This document shows, piece by piece, positions 33,623 through 42,163 of a stretch of 42,663 bases of DNA (positions are counted from its first letter, which is position 1; each line of letters starts with the position of its first letter). Source of the stretch: CAZOWW01 sp964583765 (GTDB taxonomy: Bacteria > Actinomycetota > Actinomycetes > Actinomycetales > Kineosporiaceae); contig CAZOWW010000032.1 in the NCBI GenBank assembly GCA_964583765.1, positions 1 to 42,663 of the forward strand, given 5' to 3'. The translations under genes and the position numbers were made by a program. Under the pieces are notes generated by a model. The model saw nothing but the letters and a program-made list of their open reading frames with translations. It was not told the origin of the DNA and ran no database searches.

Positions 33623-35250
33623 GCACGGGTTCGGGCGGACAGGTCGAGGCGGAAGGCGCCGACCTGCAGGTGGCGTCCCTCGCGCCTGCGGTGGGTGCTG
33701 GTGATTCGGTGAACGGCAGCGATTCGGTGGGTGCCGGCGATTCGGTGGGTGGCAGTGATCCGGGCAGCGGCGGGGAGTCCCGCGGCACCGGCGCCGTGGC
33801 CGGGGGCGGGGAGGCCGTCGGCGGTGGTGACCTGGCCCGGGCGTTGCGTGCGGGACTGGCCGACTACGAGCTGAGCGACGACGACCTCGCGGTGCTCGAC
33901 GCGGAGGACGACGGGTCGGACCAGGGGGGACCGGCCGGTCCGTTGCCGGTGCTCGCCGTCCTCGGGCGCCCCAATGTCGGCAAGTCCACCCTGGTCAACC
34001 GGGTGATCGGACGGCGTGAGGCAGTGGTCCAGGACGTTCCCGGAGTCACCCGCGACCGGGTGACCTATCCGGCGTCCTGGGCGGGCCGGGACTTCCTGAT
34101 CGTGGACACGGGTGGTTGGGAGCGCGACGTGCGCGGCTTGGACGCCCGCGTCGCCGAGCAGGCCGAGGTCGCGGTGGAACTGGCCGATGCGGTGCTGTTC
34201 GTGGTGGATGCCACGGTGGGGGCCACGGCCACCGACGAGGCCGTGGTGCGGCTGCTGCGCCGTTCCGGCAAGCCGGTGGTCCTGGCCGCGAACAAGGTCG
34301 ACGACCTGCGCGGCGAGGCCGATGCGGCGGCGCTGTGGTCCCTCGGCCTGGGGGAGCCGTTCCCGGTGTCCGCGGTGCACGGCCGCGGGAGCGGTGACCT
34401 GCTCGACGCCTGTGTCGCGGTGCTGCCGCCGGTTTCCGCGGTCGGTGAGCTCGCCGAGGGAGGCCTGCGCCGGGTCGCCCTGTTGGGCCGGCCGAACGTG
34501 GGCAAGTCCAGCCTGCTGAACCGGCTCGCCGGTGCCGAGCGGGTGGTGGTGGATTCGGTCGCCGGTACCACGCGTGACCCCGTGGACGAGGTGGTCGTGA
34601 TCGGTGGACGGCCCTGGCGGTTCGTGGACACCGCCGGTATCCGGCGGCGGGTGCACCAGAGCCAGGGCGCCGACTTCTACGCCTCGCTGCGTACCCAGGC
34701 CGCGCTGGAGAAGGCCGAGGTCGCGGTGGTGCTGCTCGACGCGGGCGAGCCGATGACCGAACAGGACACCCGCGTGGTGCAGATGGTCCTGGACGCCGGG
34801 CGTGCCCTCGTGCTGGCCTACAACAAGTGGGACCTCGTGGACGACGAGCGCCGGCGCTACCTGGAGCGGGAGTTCGAGACCGACCTCGTGCAGGTGCAGT
34901 GGGCACCTCGGGTGAACGTCTCCGCGCTCACCGGTCGGCATGCCGACAAGCTCGTCCCCGCGCTCGACCTGGCGTTGGAGTCCTGGGAGACCCGGGTACC
35001 GACCGCCCGTCTGAACGCGGTGCTCGCCGAGATCGTCGCCGGGCACCCGCACCCGGTCCGGGGCGGGCGTCAGCCCCGGATCCTGTTCGGCACCCAGGCT
35101 TCGATCAAGCCGCCGCGGTTCGTGCTGTTCACCACCGGTTTCCTCGACCCGGCCTACCGCCGGTTCATCGAGCGGCGCCTGCGCGAGACCTTCGGGTTCC
35201 GCGGCTCCCCGGTGGAGGTGTCGGTCCGGCCCCGCGAACGGCGTCGTTGA
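33619..35250 (+). CDS. der: Ribosome-associated GTPase Der (EngA)
   Basis: Double-GTPase needed for 50S subunit maturation. 543 residues; about 440 is usual. The GTG at 33619 has AAGGGGA eight bases upstream. About 105 N-terminal residues are Gly/Asp/Ser-rich with repeats of the GAGDSV type. The first G domain has GRPNVGKST at residue 117, VTRDRV, DTGGW and NKVD. The second has GRPNVGKSS at residue 291, TTRDPV, DTAGIRRR and NKWD. The C-terminal KH-like domain (PPRFVLFTTGFLDPAYRRF) ends the protein. Confidence 0.96.
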   Translation: MSTGSGGQVEAEGADLQVASLAPAVGAGDSVNGSDSVGAGDSVGGSDPGSGGESRGTGAVAGGGEAVGGGDLARALRAGLADYELSDDDLAVLDAEDDGSDQGGPAGPLPVLAVLGRPNVGKSTLVNRVIGRREAVVQDVPGVTRDRVTYPASWAGRDFLIVDTGGWERDVRGLDARVAEQAEVAVELADAVLFVVDATVGATATDEAVVRLLRRSGKPVVLAANKVDDLRGEADAAALWSLGLGEPFPVSAVHGRGSGDLLDACVAVLPPVSAVGELAEGGLRRVALLGRPNVGKSSLLNRLAGAERVVVDSVAGTTRDPVDEVVVIGGRPWRFVDTAGIRRRVHQSQGADFYASLRTQAALEKAEVAVVLLDAGEPMTEQDTRVVQMVLDAGRALVLAYNKWDLVDDERRRYLEREFETDLVQVQWAPRVNVSALTGRHADKLVPALDLALESWETRVPTARLNAVLAEIVAGHPHPVRGGRQPRILFGTQASIKPPRFVLFTTGFLDPAYRRFIERRLRETFGFRGSPVEVSVRPRERRR

Positions 35251-35655
35251 GTTCCCGGGGCCGGATCGGCGGGCAGCGCAGGGCCGGCGGGTAGGGCCGG
35301 GCTGCTGGCCCCGGCGTGGGACCGCTCCTGGGTCAGGGTCGACGCCGGCTCAGGACTCGTGCCCCTGCACCGGGTCGGCGGTGCCCACCTCGTAGCTGGG
35401 GACTCGCGCTCCGGACGACAGCGGGCCGAGCCTCGTCCGGCCAGGGTCCTGCGCCGGGGTGCGAGAACGGCACCGGCGATGTCCCAGCGCAAGGCACGGA
35501 GGTCTCGAGGTGCGAGAAGCCTCGAAATGGTCGATAATCGTCTGGCCACCCGAGCGCGATCGGCCCGTCGCTGCTCCGCGCGTCCTCCGCCCGGGTGCGG
35601 TACCGGAGGCCAGGGCGTTCCGCAGTTTTCCGCTCGACCATCAGCTGGGGTACCG
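35251..35655 (+). other. 405-base intergenic region with an operator-like inverted repeat
   Basis: No gene is supported here. TCGAGG at 35505-35510 and CCTCGA at 35520-35525 form an inverted repeat with a nine-base spacer. GATAAT at 35533-35538, a rare AT-rich hexamer in this window, lies just downstream and could be the -10 of the following small gene. In-frame ATGs at 35479 and 35527 exist, but the codons after them have many A/T third positions, so they are not taken as starts. Confidence 0.4.
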
Positions 35656-35886
35656 ATGGACATACGCACCGACCGGCAGGTTCGGCTCCTGCACGAGGCG
35701 GTTCTCGCTCACCGGGACCTGTGGACGAGGGGCGGGCACCACGCCGTCGTCCGGCGTCAGCGGGCGGTGTTGGCCGCCGTCGCGGCGGGCTGGACCGACG
35801 AGGAACTCGCGGTGGCCCTGGACGTGCTCCCCGACGACATCCGCCTGTGGGCGATGGTGGACGTGCCGCCCGCCCTGCGACTGTGA
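35656..35886 (+). CDS. Small hypothetical protein
   Basis: 76 residues (starts MDIRTDRQVRLLHEAVLAH). It is helical by composition. AAVAAGWTDEELAVALDVLPDDIRLWA could form a helix-turn-helix-like pair, suggesting a small DNA-binding or antitoxin-like protein, but no family was recognised. GC-rich third positions begin at this ATG, supporting the start; only GGGG at 35647-35650 serves as ribosome site. It stands alone between der and convergent minus-strand genes. The 12-bp palindrome CCTGGATCCAGG at 35888-35899 follows the stop. Confidence 0.55.
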   Translation: MDIRTDRQVRLLHEAVLAHRDLWTRGGHHAVVRRQRAVLAAVAAGWTDEELAVALDVLPDDIRLWAMVDVPPALRL

Positions 35887-36041
35887 TCCTGGATCCAGGG
35901 AACCGGAGCCAGGGGAGTGGCCTGCGCGGGTCCATGACGTGCGTGCAGACCCGCCCGTGGGGCCGAGAAGACCCGATGGGGCCGAGAAGACGGTGAACGG
36001 CGCGGGCTCCCTCGCGGGGCCGCAGGCCGGCACGGCGGGGG

Positions 36042-38177
36042 TTACGGGTGGGCAGCCGACCCGGCGGTGAGCAGCCGGGGCTCCGGGAGCATGAGGTCCT
36101 GCCCCCGGCGGAAGGACAGACACACGACGGCGACGTCGTCCAGGGGTGGGGTGTCCCCGAGCAGGTCCTGCAGCAGTAGGTCACTCAGGGGTTCGGGCGC
36201 CAGGTGTGCCCGCGCCGTCAGGGCCTCGGCGAGCCGGCTCAGTCCCTGGTCGATCGGTTCGGTCCGGCGCTCGACCAGCCCGTCTGTGTAGAACAGCAGC
36301 GTCGACCCCGAGGTGAGCCGGACGGTGGTCTCCGGACGCCGGGGTCCGGTCCCCGTGCACAGCGGCGGGGAGAGGGCGCCATGGAGGTAGGTGGGCGGTT
36401 CGCCGGGACAGTGCAGCAGCGGGGGCAGATGCCCGGCGCGGGCGTAGCGCAGGCTTCCCGTGTGCGGGTCGAGTTCCGCGTAGCAGAGTGTGGACATCTG
36501 GGCGGCGGGGATGCGCTCGGCGAAGATCTCGATGCGCTCCAGCAGCTCGGCGGGGCCGCTCACGGTCCCGGCCAGGGCGTTCACCGCGCTGCGCAACTGG
36601 CCCATCGCGGTCGCGGCCTGCAGGCTGTGCCCCACGACGTCCCCGATCGCGATCGCGATCCGGCCGTCGGGCAGGAGAACCGAGTCGTACCAGTCCCCTC
36701 CGATCTGCAGGTGTGCCTCGGCAGCGCGGTAACGCACGGCCAACTGCGTGCCCGGGACGCTCACCGTGCCCGGCGGCAACATGGCGTTCTGGAGGTCCAG
36801 CGCCACCTGGTGCTCGCGCTCGTAGAGGAGCGCGTTGTCCACGGACAAGGCGGCCCGATCGGCGATGTCCTGGGCGAGGGCGAGATCGTCCGGCGTGAAG
36901 TTCGGGCGTGCCTCGTCGCGCCCGAGCCGGAGGGTGGCGATGACCTGCCCGCGGGCCCGGAGCGGGACGACGAGCGAGGAACCCTGGCCGCTGACCGCGG
37001 CGACGTCGCGCGCCCCGGCCGGCCGGCCCGTCCACTCCAGGGTCGCGTGGTCGGCCAGTTCGGGCACGAGCAACTCCGCGAGCAGTTCCCCGCGACGGTC
37101 CGACCGCAGCTCGGGGCGCTCCAGTTCGGCGGAGACCTGGGTGACGAGCTCCGCGCGGCGCCGGGCCCGCTGCTCACCCGCATAGGCGTCCGCCCGTGCC
37201 AGGGCCTGAGCGGACACCTCGGCGAGGGTCGCGAGGACGGCCACCTGCGGTGGGTCGAACGGCTGCGGAGTCGCGAAGTGCAGGAAGATCCCACCGGGCA
37301 GGGGGGAGGAGGGCGGGAAGGGCACGGCGGCCCAGGCCTGATTCCCGCTGTCCCGCAGGAGGGTGGCCACCTGGGGGTACTCGACCCGGGCCTGGTCCCA
37401 GTCGTGCAGCAGCACCGGAACCTGCCGGCGGACGGCGTCCGGTAGCGGGATCGTCGGATCGTCGGGGTACGTCCGCCAACTGGTGATCGTGTGCGGGGCC
37501 AGTTCGGCGCTGCCCAGGACGTCGTAGCGGCCGATCGCGGTCCGGGAGGACACCGAGCCCGCGCAGGCGTCGGTCGCGAGCAGCCCCTGGTCGGTGATCA
37601 CCCGGAGAACCTCCTCCTGCGTCGCGGCTGCTGCGATCGCGGTGACCGCCTCCTGCAGGCGGTCGAGCATGTCCGCCTTGCGTTGGCGCGCGAGCTCGAG
37701 CCGGATCCGGGTGAGGACCTGGCCGCACAGGGTCGCGGCCGAGGTGAGAAGAGACATCTCGTGGTCCGTGAACCGGCGACGCCCCGACCAGCCCACCACG
37801 ATGCCGGCCGTCACCACGCCGTCCTCGTCGCAGCTCGGCACGCAGACGGACGAGGTGGCGCCTTCGGCCGTGGTGAGACCGGGGGCCTGCGGGAGCCGGC
37901 TCGCGGGGCCGGGCGGCACCCACACCTCGCCGGCGACCGCGCCCAGGGCCCCGGCGAACCGCGCCAACGCATCGGACACCTGCCCGGGACGCTCGGCCTT
38001 CGTCAGCCGGTCGGCAAGATCCGCCAGAGCCAGGGCCCAGCGGGCGGACTCCTGCAGCTGACGGTGGTCACGCAGCGACCGGCGCACGGCGGCCCCCACC
38101 GTGACGGTGCCCAGAACGGCCAGCGTCGTCTCGATGAGCACGCCGGTGACGGTCCCGCCGAGGACGGGAGGTGTCAT
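36042..38177 (-). CDS. GAF-domain PP2C/SpoIIE-type serine phosphatase
   Basis: 711 residues from the ATG at 38177, which has GGGAGGG on the minus strand just upstream; a longer start at 38258 lacks this. An N-terminal hydrophobic segment (VLIETTLAVLGTVTVGAAV) is followed by GAF-like domains (about residues 40-175, 180-330 and probably 345-480). The C-terminal SpoIIE/PP2C phosphatase has the metal-binding motifs GGDWYDSVLLPDGR and IAIGDVVGHS, then LLFYTDGLVERR and PLDDVAVVCL. Such proteins often act on anti-sigma-factor antagonists in the general stress response. No partner kinase or STAS protein is in the window. Between it and the preceding small gene is a 15-base direct repeat with a 19-base period (35958 and 35977). 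Confidence 0.9.
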   Translation of the reverse strand: MTPPVLGGTVTGVLIETTLAVLGTVTVGAAVRRSLRDHRQLQESARWALALADLADRLTKAERPGQVSDALARFAGALGAVAGEVWVPPGPASRLPQAPGLTTAEGATSSVCVPSCDEDGVVTAGIVVGWSGRRRFTDHEMSLLTSAATLCGQVLTRIRLELARQRKADMLDRLQEAVTAIAAAATQEEVLRVITDQGLLATDACAGSVSSRTAIGRYDVLGSAELAPHTITSWRTYPDDPTIPLPDAVRRQVPVLLHDWDQARVEYPQVATLLRDSGNQAWAAVPFPPSSPLPGGIFLHFATPQPFDPPQVAVLATLAEVSAQALARADAYAGEQRARRRAELVTQVSAELERPELRSDRRGELLAELLVPELADHATLEWTGRPAGARDVAAVSGQGSSLVVPLRARGQVIATLRLGRDEARPNFTPDDLALAQDIADRAALSVDNALLYEREHQVALDLQNAMLPPGTVSVPGTQLAVRYRAAEAHLQIGGDWYDSVLLPDGRIAIAIGDVVGHSLQAATAMGQLRSAVNALAGTVSGPAELLERIEIFAERIPAAQMSTLCYAELDPHTGSLRYARAGHLPPLLHCPGEPPTYLHGALSPPLCTGTGPRRPETTVRLTSGSTLLFYTDGLVERRTEPIDQGLSRLAEALTARAHLAPEPLSDLLLQDLLGDTPPLDDVAVVCLSFRRGQDLMLPEPRLLTAGSAAHP

Positions 38178-38302
38178 AGGCCCTCCCTTGCCGGGGATGT
38201 CCTGCCGGGTACGAACGCTTCCTCCACTGAGCGTAGAAGAGAGTCTGCTCTCCGTCATGACGAAGGGGCCTCGGGCATCGCCCGGTGAACTGCTCCGGGA
38301 TG

Positions 38303-39976
38303 TCAGTAGGTGAACTGGTTGACCAGTTCGTGCAGGTGCTCGGACATCGAGGAGAGCTCGTGGATCGCGGAACTGGCCTGTTCGATTCCCGCTGCGGCGT
38401 CGGTGGCGGCCTCAGCGACGCGATAGACACTCGCGGCGATGAGATCGGTCTGGTCGGAGGCCCTGGCCACATCGTGCGACATCGATGCGGTGGTCACGCC
38501 CTGCTCCTCGACCGCTGAGGCGATCACGTTCTGGAAGTCGCCGAGGCGGGTGATGACCTCACTGATCTCTGCGATGGCGCGGGTCGCCTGCGCACTGTCC
38601 GCCTGGATCGTGGTGATCCGGTGCTGGATGTCCTCGGTGGCGCGTGCCGTCTCGTGGGCCAGTTCCTTGACCTCGCCCGCGACCACCGCGAAGCCGCGAC
38701 CGGCATCCCCAGCCCGGGCGGATTCGATCGTGGCGTTCAGGGCGAGCAGGTTCGTCTGCTCCGCGATCGAGGTGATGACCTTGATGATGTTGCCGATCTC
38801 GGTCGAGGAGTTGCCCAGCTGCGCCACCGTCCCGTTCGTGGCCTCGGCCAACTCGCGCGCCTGGGCGCCCACGCGTGCCGCCTCCGCGGCATTGCGGGCG
38901 ATCTCGGCGATCGAACTGCTCATCTCCTCGGCGCCGGCCGCGAGGGAATGGATCCCCGAGGACACGGCGGAAGCCGCGGAGGAGACCTCACCGGCCTCGT
39001 TGGAGGAACGCACGGTGGAGTTGGCGATCTCGCCGGCGGTGCCGGTCAACTCCGTGGCGGCGGAGGCGAGGAGCGTCGCCGACTCGGACAGGGCTCGGAC
39101 CGTGCGCTGGGTGTTCGCGGTGGCCTGGTCCAGGGCCCGACCGGTCTGGGCGATCTCGTCCCGCCCGTGCGCGTCGACCCGTCGGGTGAGGTCTCCGGCG
39201 GCGATCGCCGCGCAGGTGTCCCGCACCCGGCGCAGCGGCCCCACCGTGTGACGGGCCGCGCCCACGGCCAGCGCCAGGGCGAGGGCCCCCGCCACCACGA
39301 AGACGACGAGGAGACTGACGATCGAGTTGCGGTAGGTGGCGCTGTTGGCCTTGATCACGGCCACGGTCTGCGCGTTCACCGCGGCGACGAGCTCGTCGAG
39401 GTGCCGCTGGACGGCGTCCGCCAGGGGTTTGACCTGGGTGTTCCGGAGCGCGACATAGGAGTGCAGGTCGCCGGCGCGGGCGGCCTGCAGGAGCGGGCCG
39501 CCGACCAGCGTCTGGTACTGGTTCCAGGAATCCACCAGCTCCGACAGGTGGGCGTGCTGCTCCGCGGTGAGGTCGAGCTGCGAGAAGTGGGTGAGCGCGC
39601 CCTGCAGGTCCTCGACGGCGGCGAGGTACGCGGTGTGCTCGGGCTTGGGGGCGTTCGCGGAGACCGTTCCGCTGTCCGGTGGCGGCAGGGTGGCGTCGGC
39701 GACGGCGTCCACGCGCACCTGGAGGTAGGACTGCCGGATCTTCTCCAGGGCGAGGACGTTCTGCACGGAGACGTCGGCGATGCGCTGGCCGCGGTCACGG
39801 ACCTGCCCGAGGGAGAGAGCCCCGGCAGCGAGCACGATGATCATTCCGAGCAGGCCGGCCAGTGTGCCGCTGAGGATCTTCACGGTGACCGGCGGGTCGG
39901 TGATCGTTCGCCACCGTCCTCGCCCCGGCTCCCGGAAGGAGTCGTGACCGGTGGCCAACGGCACGGGTCGTTCCAT
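38303..39976 (-). CDS. Methyl-accepting chemotaxis protein 1
   Basis: 557 residues. ATG at 39976 with AGGAGG upstream on the minus strand. Transmembrane segment 1 (about residues 35-56, LSGTLAGLLGMIIVLAAGAL) and segment 2 (about 220-242, SIVSLLVVFVVAGALALALAV) flank an about 160-residue helical sensor of the four-helix-bundle type. A HAMP domain follows (GPLRRVRDTCAAIAAGDL). The signalling hairpin contains the highly conserved EQTNLLALNATIESARAGD and GRGFAVVAGEVKELA. The C-terminus ends LVNQFTY. It signals to CheA/CheW, which are not in this window. Confidence 0.93.
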   Translation of the reverse strand: MERPVPLATGHDSFREPGRGRWRTITDPPVTVKILSGTLAGLLGMIIVLAAGALSLGQVRDRGQRIADVSVQNVLALEKIRQSYLQVRVDAVADATLPPPDSGTVSANAPKPEHTAYLAAVEDLQGALTHFSQLDLTAEQHAHLSELVDSWNQYQTLVGGPLLQAARAGDLHSYVALRNTQVKPLADAVQRHLDELVAAVNAQTVAVIKANSATYRNSIVSLLVVFVVAGALALALAVGAARHTVGPLRRVRDTCAAIAAGDLTRRVDAHGRDEIAQTGRALDQATANTQRTVRALSESATLLASAATELTGTAGEIANSTVRSSNEAGEVSSAASAVSSGIHSLAAGAEEMSSSIAEIARNAAEAARVGAQARELAEATNGTVAQLGNSSTEIGNIIKVITSIAEQTNLLALNATIESARAGDAGRGFAVVAGEVKELAHETARATEDIQHRITTIQADSAQATRAIAEISEVITRLGDFQNVIASAVEEQGVTTASMSHDVARASDQTDLIAASVYRVAEAATDAAAGIEQASSAIHELSSMSEHLHELVNQFTY

Positions 39977-40002
39977 GAGGACCTCCTGATCGCTCCAGGA
40001 GG

Positions 40003-40030
40003 GAATCGGTGCACGGCGTGCACAACTTTA
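40003..40030 (-). promoter_or_regulatory. Sigma-28 (FliA/WhiG)-like promoter of chemoreceptor 1
   Basis: On the minus strand TAAA (complement of 40027-40030, in TAAAGTTG) is followed after 16 bases by ACCGATTC (complement of 40003-40010). The FliA/WhiG consensus is TAAA-N15-GCCGATAA, so the -35 matches well and the -10 has CCGAT with one extra spacer base. It lies about 27 bases before the start codon. Flagellar regulation would fit a chemoreceptor. Confidence 0.45.
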
Positions 40031-40205
40031 CGTGGGGGAGTGCGCCTCACCGGTTCGGTCCTGTCCTGCGCCTGATGCCGGGTGTGCCCCGGGCGTCCAG
40101 GTCCCAGGGCAGCCGGGTTCCGGGGTGGTCCGGCCGTCCGGGGACAGCGGATGCCTCGTGGCGATCCGGCGGGCGGGGGGAGCGGCGTGCACCGGCCCGA
40201 GCGTC

Positions 40206-41792
40206 TCAGTACCGGAACCGGCCGATCGCCTTCTGGAGGTCGGCTGCGGCCTCCGACATGCCCAGGGCCGCCTCACGGGTGACCTGGGCGCCCGCCGCGG
40301 TCTGGTCCGCCGACTCCGCCACCAGCCCGATCGACCCCGCGATCCCCTCGGTCCCGACGGCCGCGAGGTTCGCGTTGCGATTCATCTCCTGGGTGGTCGA
40401 GGTCTGTTCCTCGACGGCCGAGGCGATCGTGGCCTGGTAGTCGTTGATCTTGTTGATGATCCGGCGGATCTCCGACATCGCGGCGGCCGCGGCCTGGGTG
40501 TCCTGCTGGATCTGCGCGACCTGGCCCGAGATGTCGTTCGTGGCACGTGCCGTCTCCTGGGCCAGTTCCTTGACCTCGGTCGCCACCACGGCGAAGCCCT
40601 TCCCGGCGTCCCCGGCCCGAGCGGCCTCGATGGTGGCGTTGAGCGCCAGGAGGTTGGTCTGCTCGGCGATCGACGTGATCATCTGGACGACGTCGCCGAT
40701 CTGCTCGGAGGAATGCTGCAGGGTCTGCATCAGGCCGTCGGTGCGGTTGACGATGTCGGTCGCGTTCTGCGCCACGCCGGCAGCCTGTTGTGCGTTGGTG
40801 GCGATCTCGCTGATCGACGCGCCCATCTCCTCCGAGCCTGCGGCGACGGTCTGGACGTTCGCGGAGACGTTCGCCGCGCTGGCGGCGGCCGCACCGGCCT
40901 GTTCCGAGGACGAGGTCGAGGAGGCGAGCATGCGCGTCGAGGTCTCCGACAGGCCCTCGGCGGCAGCGGTCAGCCCGCGCGCGGTCTCGGCCGTTCGTCG
41001 CATGGTCTCGGCCAGCGACTCCGCGGCCTGGTTGAGCGCGACGCCCATGAGGCCGACCTCGTCCCTCGAGCTGACGTCGAGCCGTTCGTCGAGCCGACCC
41101 TCGGCCATGGCCTGCAGCACCGTGACCGCCCGGGCGAGCGGTCGGGCGATCGCGCGGGCGACGAGGAGCGCGATCACGAGGCCGGCGACCAGTGAGCCCC
41201 CCAGCATGCCGACCGTCAGCCAGTTCGCCGAGCGGTAGGCGGATGCCGCGGTGTGGGTGCTGGTCGTCGTCTCGTCCTGGTTGAACCGGATCAGGACGTC
41301 GATGTCCTGGGTGGCCGTGGCGAACGCCTTCGCGCCGTCGCCGCCGAGCAGGGCGAGGGCCTGGCTGGACTGCCCCTTCGCTGCGAGCTGCATGACCGTG
41401 CCGTGGGCGCTCAGGTACCCGTCCCACTCCTGGGTGAACCTCTGGAAGGTGTCCCGTTCGCGGGGGGCGAGGTCGTAGGTGGCGAAGGTGGTGCTCCCGG
41501 AGGCGACGATCTGCAGATCCTCGGTGATCTTCTTCTCTGCGTCCGTCCGCATCGAGGCGTCGGGGGCGGAGAGGTACTGGAACTCGGCGACCCGGAGATC
41601 CTCGGCCGCGGTGTTCATGTCACCGAGAGTCTTGATGCTCGGGATCAGGTTCGTGACCATGTCGACGTTGGACGCATGGAGGGTCCGCAGGGAGAGCACG
41701 GACACCGTGCCCAGTGCGCCCGTCAGAAGGAGCACGACGCCCACCGCGCCCAGGATCTTCCAACGGACCTTGAGACGGCCGAACCACCACAT
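40206..41792 (-). CDS. Methyl-accepting chemotaxis protein 2
   Basis: 528 residues from the ATG at 41792, preceded by GGAAGGA on the minus strand. Transmembrane segment 1 (about residues 12-31, ILGAVGVVLLLTGALGTVSV) and segment 2 (about 188-210, LTVGMLGGSLVAGLVIALLV) enclose a helical 4HB-type sensor. HAMP (PLARAVTVLQAMAEGRLDER) and the signalling domain with EQTNLLALNATIEAARAGD and GKGFAVVATEVKELAQETA follow. The C-terminus ends IGRFRY, similar to the first chemoreceptor. The signalling tips of the two are much alike but the sensors differ, so they probably detect different stimuli. Confidence 0.93.
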   Translation of the reverse strand: MWWFGRLKVRWKILGAVGVVLLLTGALGTVSVLSLRTLHASNVDMVTNLIPSIKTLGDMNTAAEDLRVAEFQYLSAPDASMRTDAEKKITEDLQIVASGSTTFATYDLAPRERDTFQRFTQEWDGYLSAHGTVMQLAAKGQSSQALALLGGDGAKAFATATQDIDVLIRFNQDETTTSTHTAASAYRSANWLTVGMLGGSLVAGLVIALLVARAIARPLARAVTVLQAMAEGRLDERLDVSSRDEVGLMGVALNQAAESLAETMRRTAETARGLTAAAEGLSETSTRMLASSTSSSEQAGAAAASAANVSANVQTVAAGSEEMGASISEIATNAQQAAGVAQNATDIVNRTDGLMQTLQHSSEQIGDVVQMITSIAEQTNLLALNATIEAARAGDAGKGFAVVATEVKELAQETARATNDISGQVAQIQQDTQAAAAAMSEIRRIINKINDYQATIASAVEEQTSTTQEMNRNANLAAVGTEGIAGSIGLVAESADQTAAGAQVTREAALGMSEAAADLQKAIGRFRY

Positions 41793-41818
41793 GCCATGTC
41801 CTTCCGGGTCGCACCGGG

Positions 41819-41894
41819 CCGTTCCTCGCCGTGCACGGCCGTTCCTCGTGCTGGCCGTTCCCCGCTGTGCAGGACCGTTCCCCGCTGTGCCGGC
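41819..41894. repeat. 20-bp tandem repeat array upstream of chemoreceptor 2
   Basis: CCGTTCC begins units at 41819, 41839, 41855 and 41875 (lengths 20, 16, 20, 20). On the minus strand each unit ends in GAGGAACGG or GGGGAACGG. Most units also contain TGCAC. A degenerate fifth unit at 41799-41818 includes the Shine-Dalgarno of chemoreceptor 2. The period is not a multiple of three, so this is non-coding leader or promoter DNA. The rest of the 371-base interval 41793-42163 holds the hairpin at 42004 and no supported gene. Confidence 0.75.
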
Positions 41895-42003
41895 TCTTGG
41901 GGGTCGGGTACGGCTCTCCCGCATCCCGCAGGTCGCACACCGCGCCGTGGGTCCGGCAGCCGGCGGGCACCGGGCGCGACGCGCGGTGCGTACGCCGGGA
42001 GTG

Positions 42004-42025
42004 GGGACACCCCGGCGAGTGTCCC
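42004..42025 (-). terminator. Hairpin between the SDR fragment and chemoreceptor 2
   Basis: GGGACAC (42004-42010) and GTGTCCC (42019-42025) form a perfect seven-base stem with an eight-base loop, about 140 bases downstream of the SDR fragment on the minus strand. Confidence 0.5.
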
Positions 42026-42163
42026 TGGCGGTCCGCACAGGGATCGTGTTCCTCCCTCACGATCGGGACCGCGGGGGACGAACTGTAGGTGTGCTCGACC
42101 ACCGCCCGGGAATTCCGGCACCGGCCCGGGGAGAACGCCGGCCGCCGCCGGAGGGAAGGTCGG

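Noticed and set aside
35479..35655. N-terminal extension of the small protein starting at 35479 or 35527
   Set aside because: Third codon positions lose the GC bias upstream of 35656 and no ribosome site is present.
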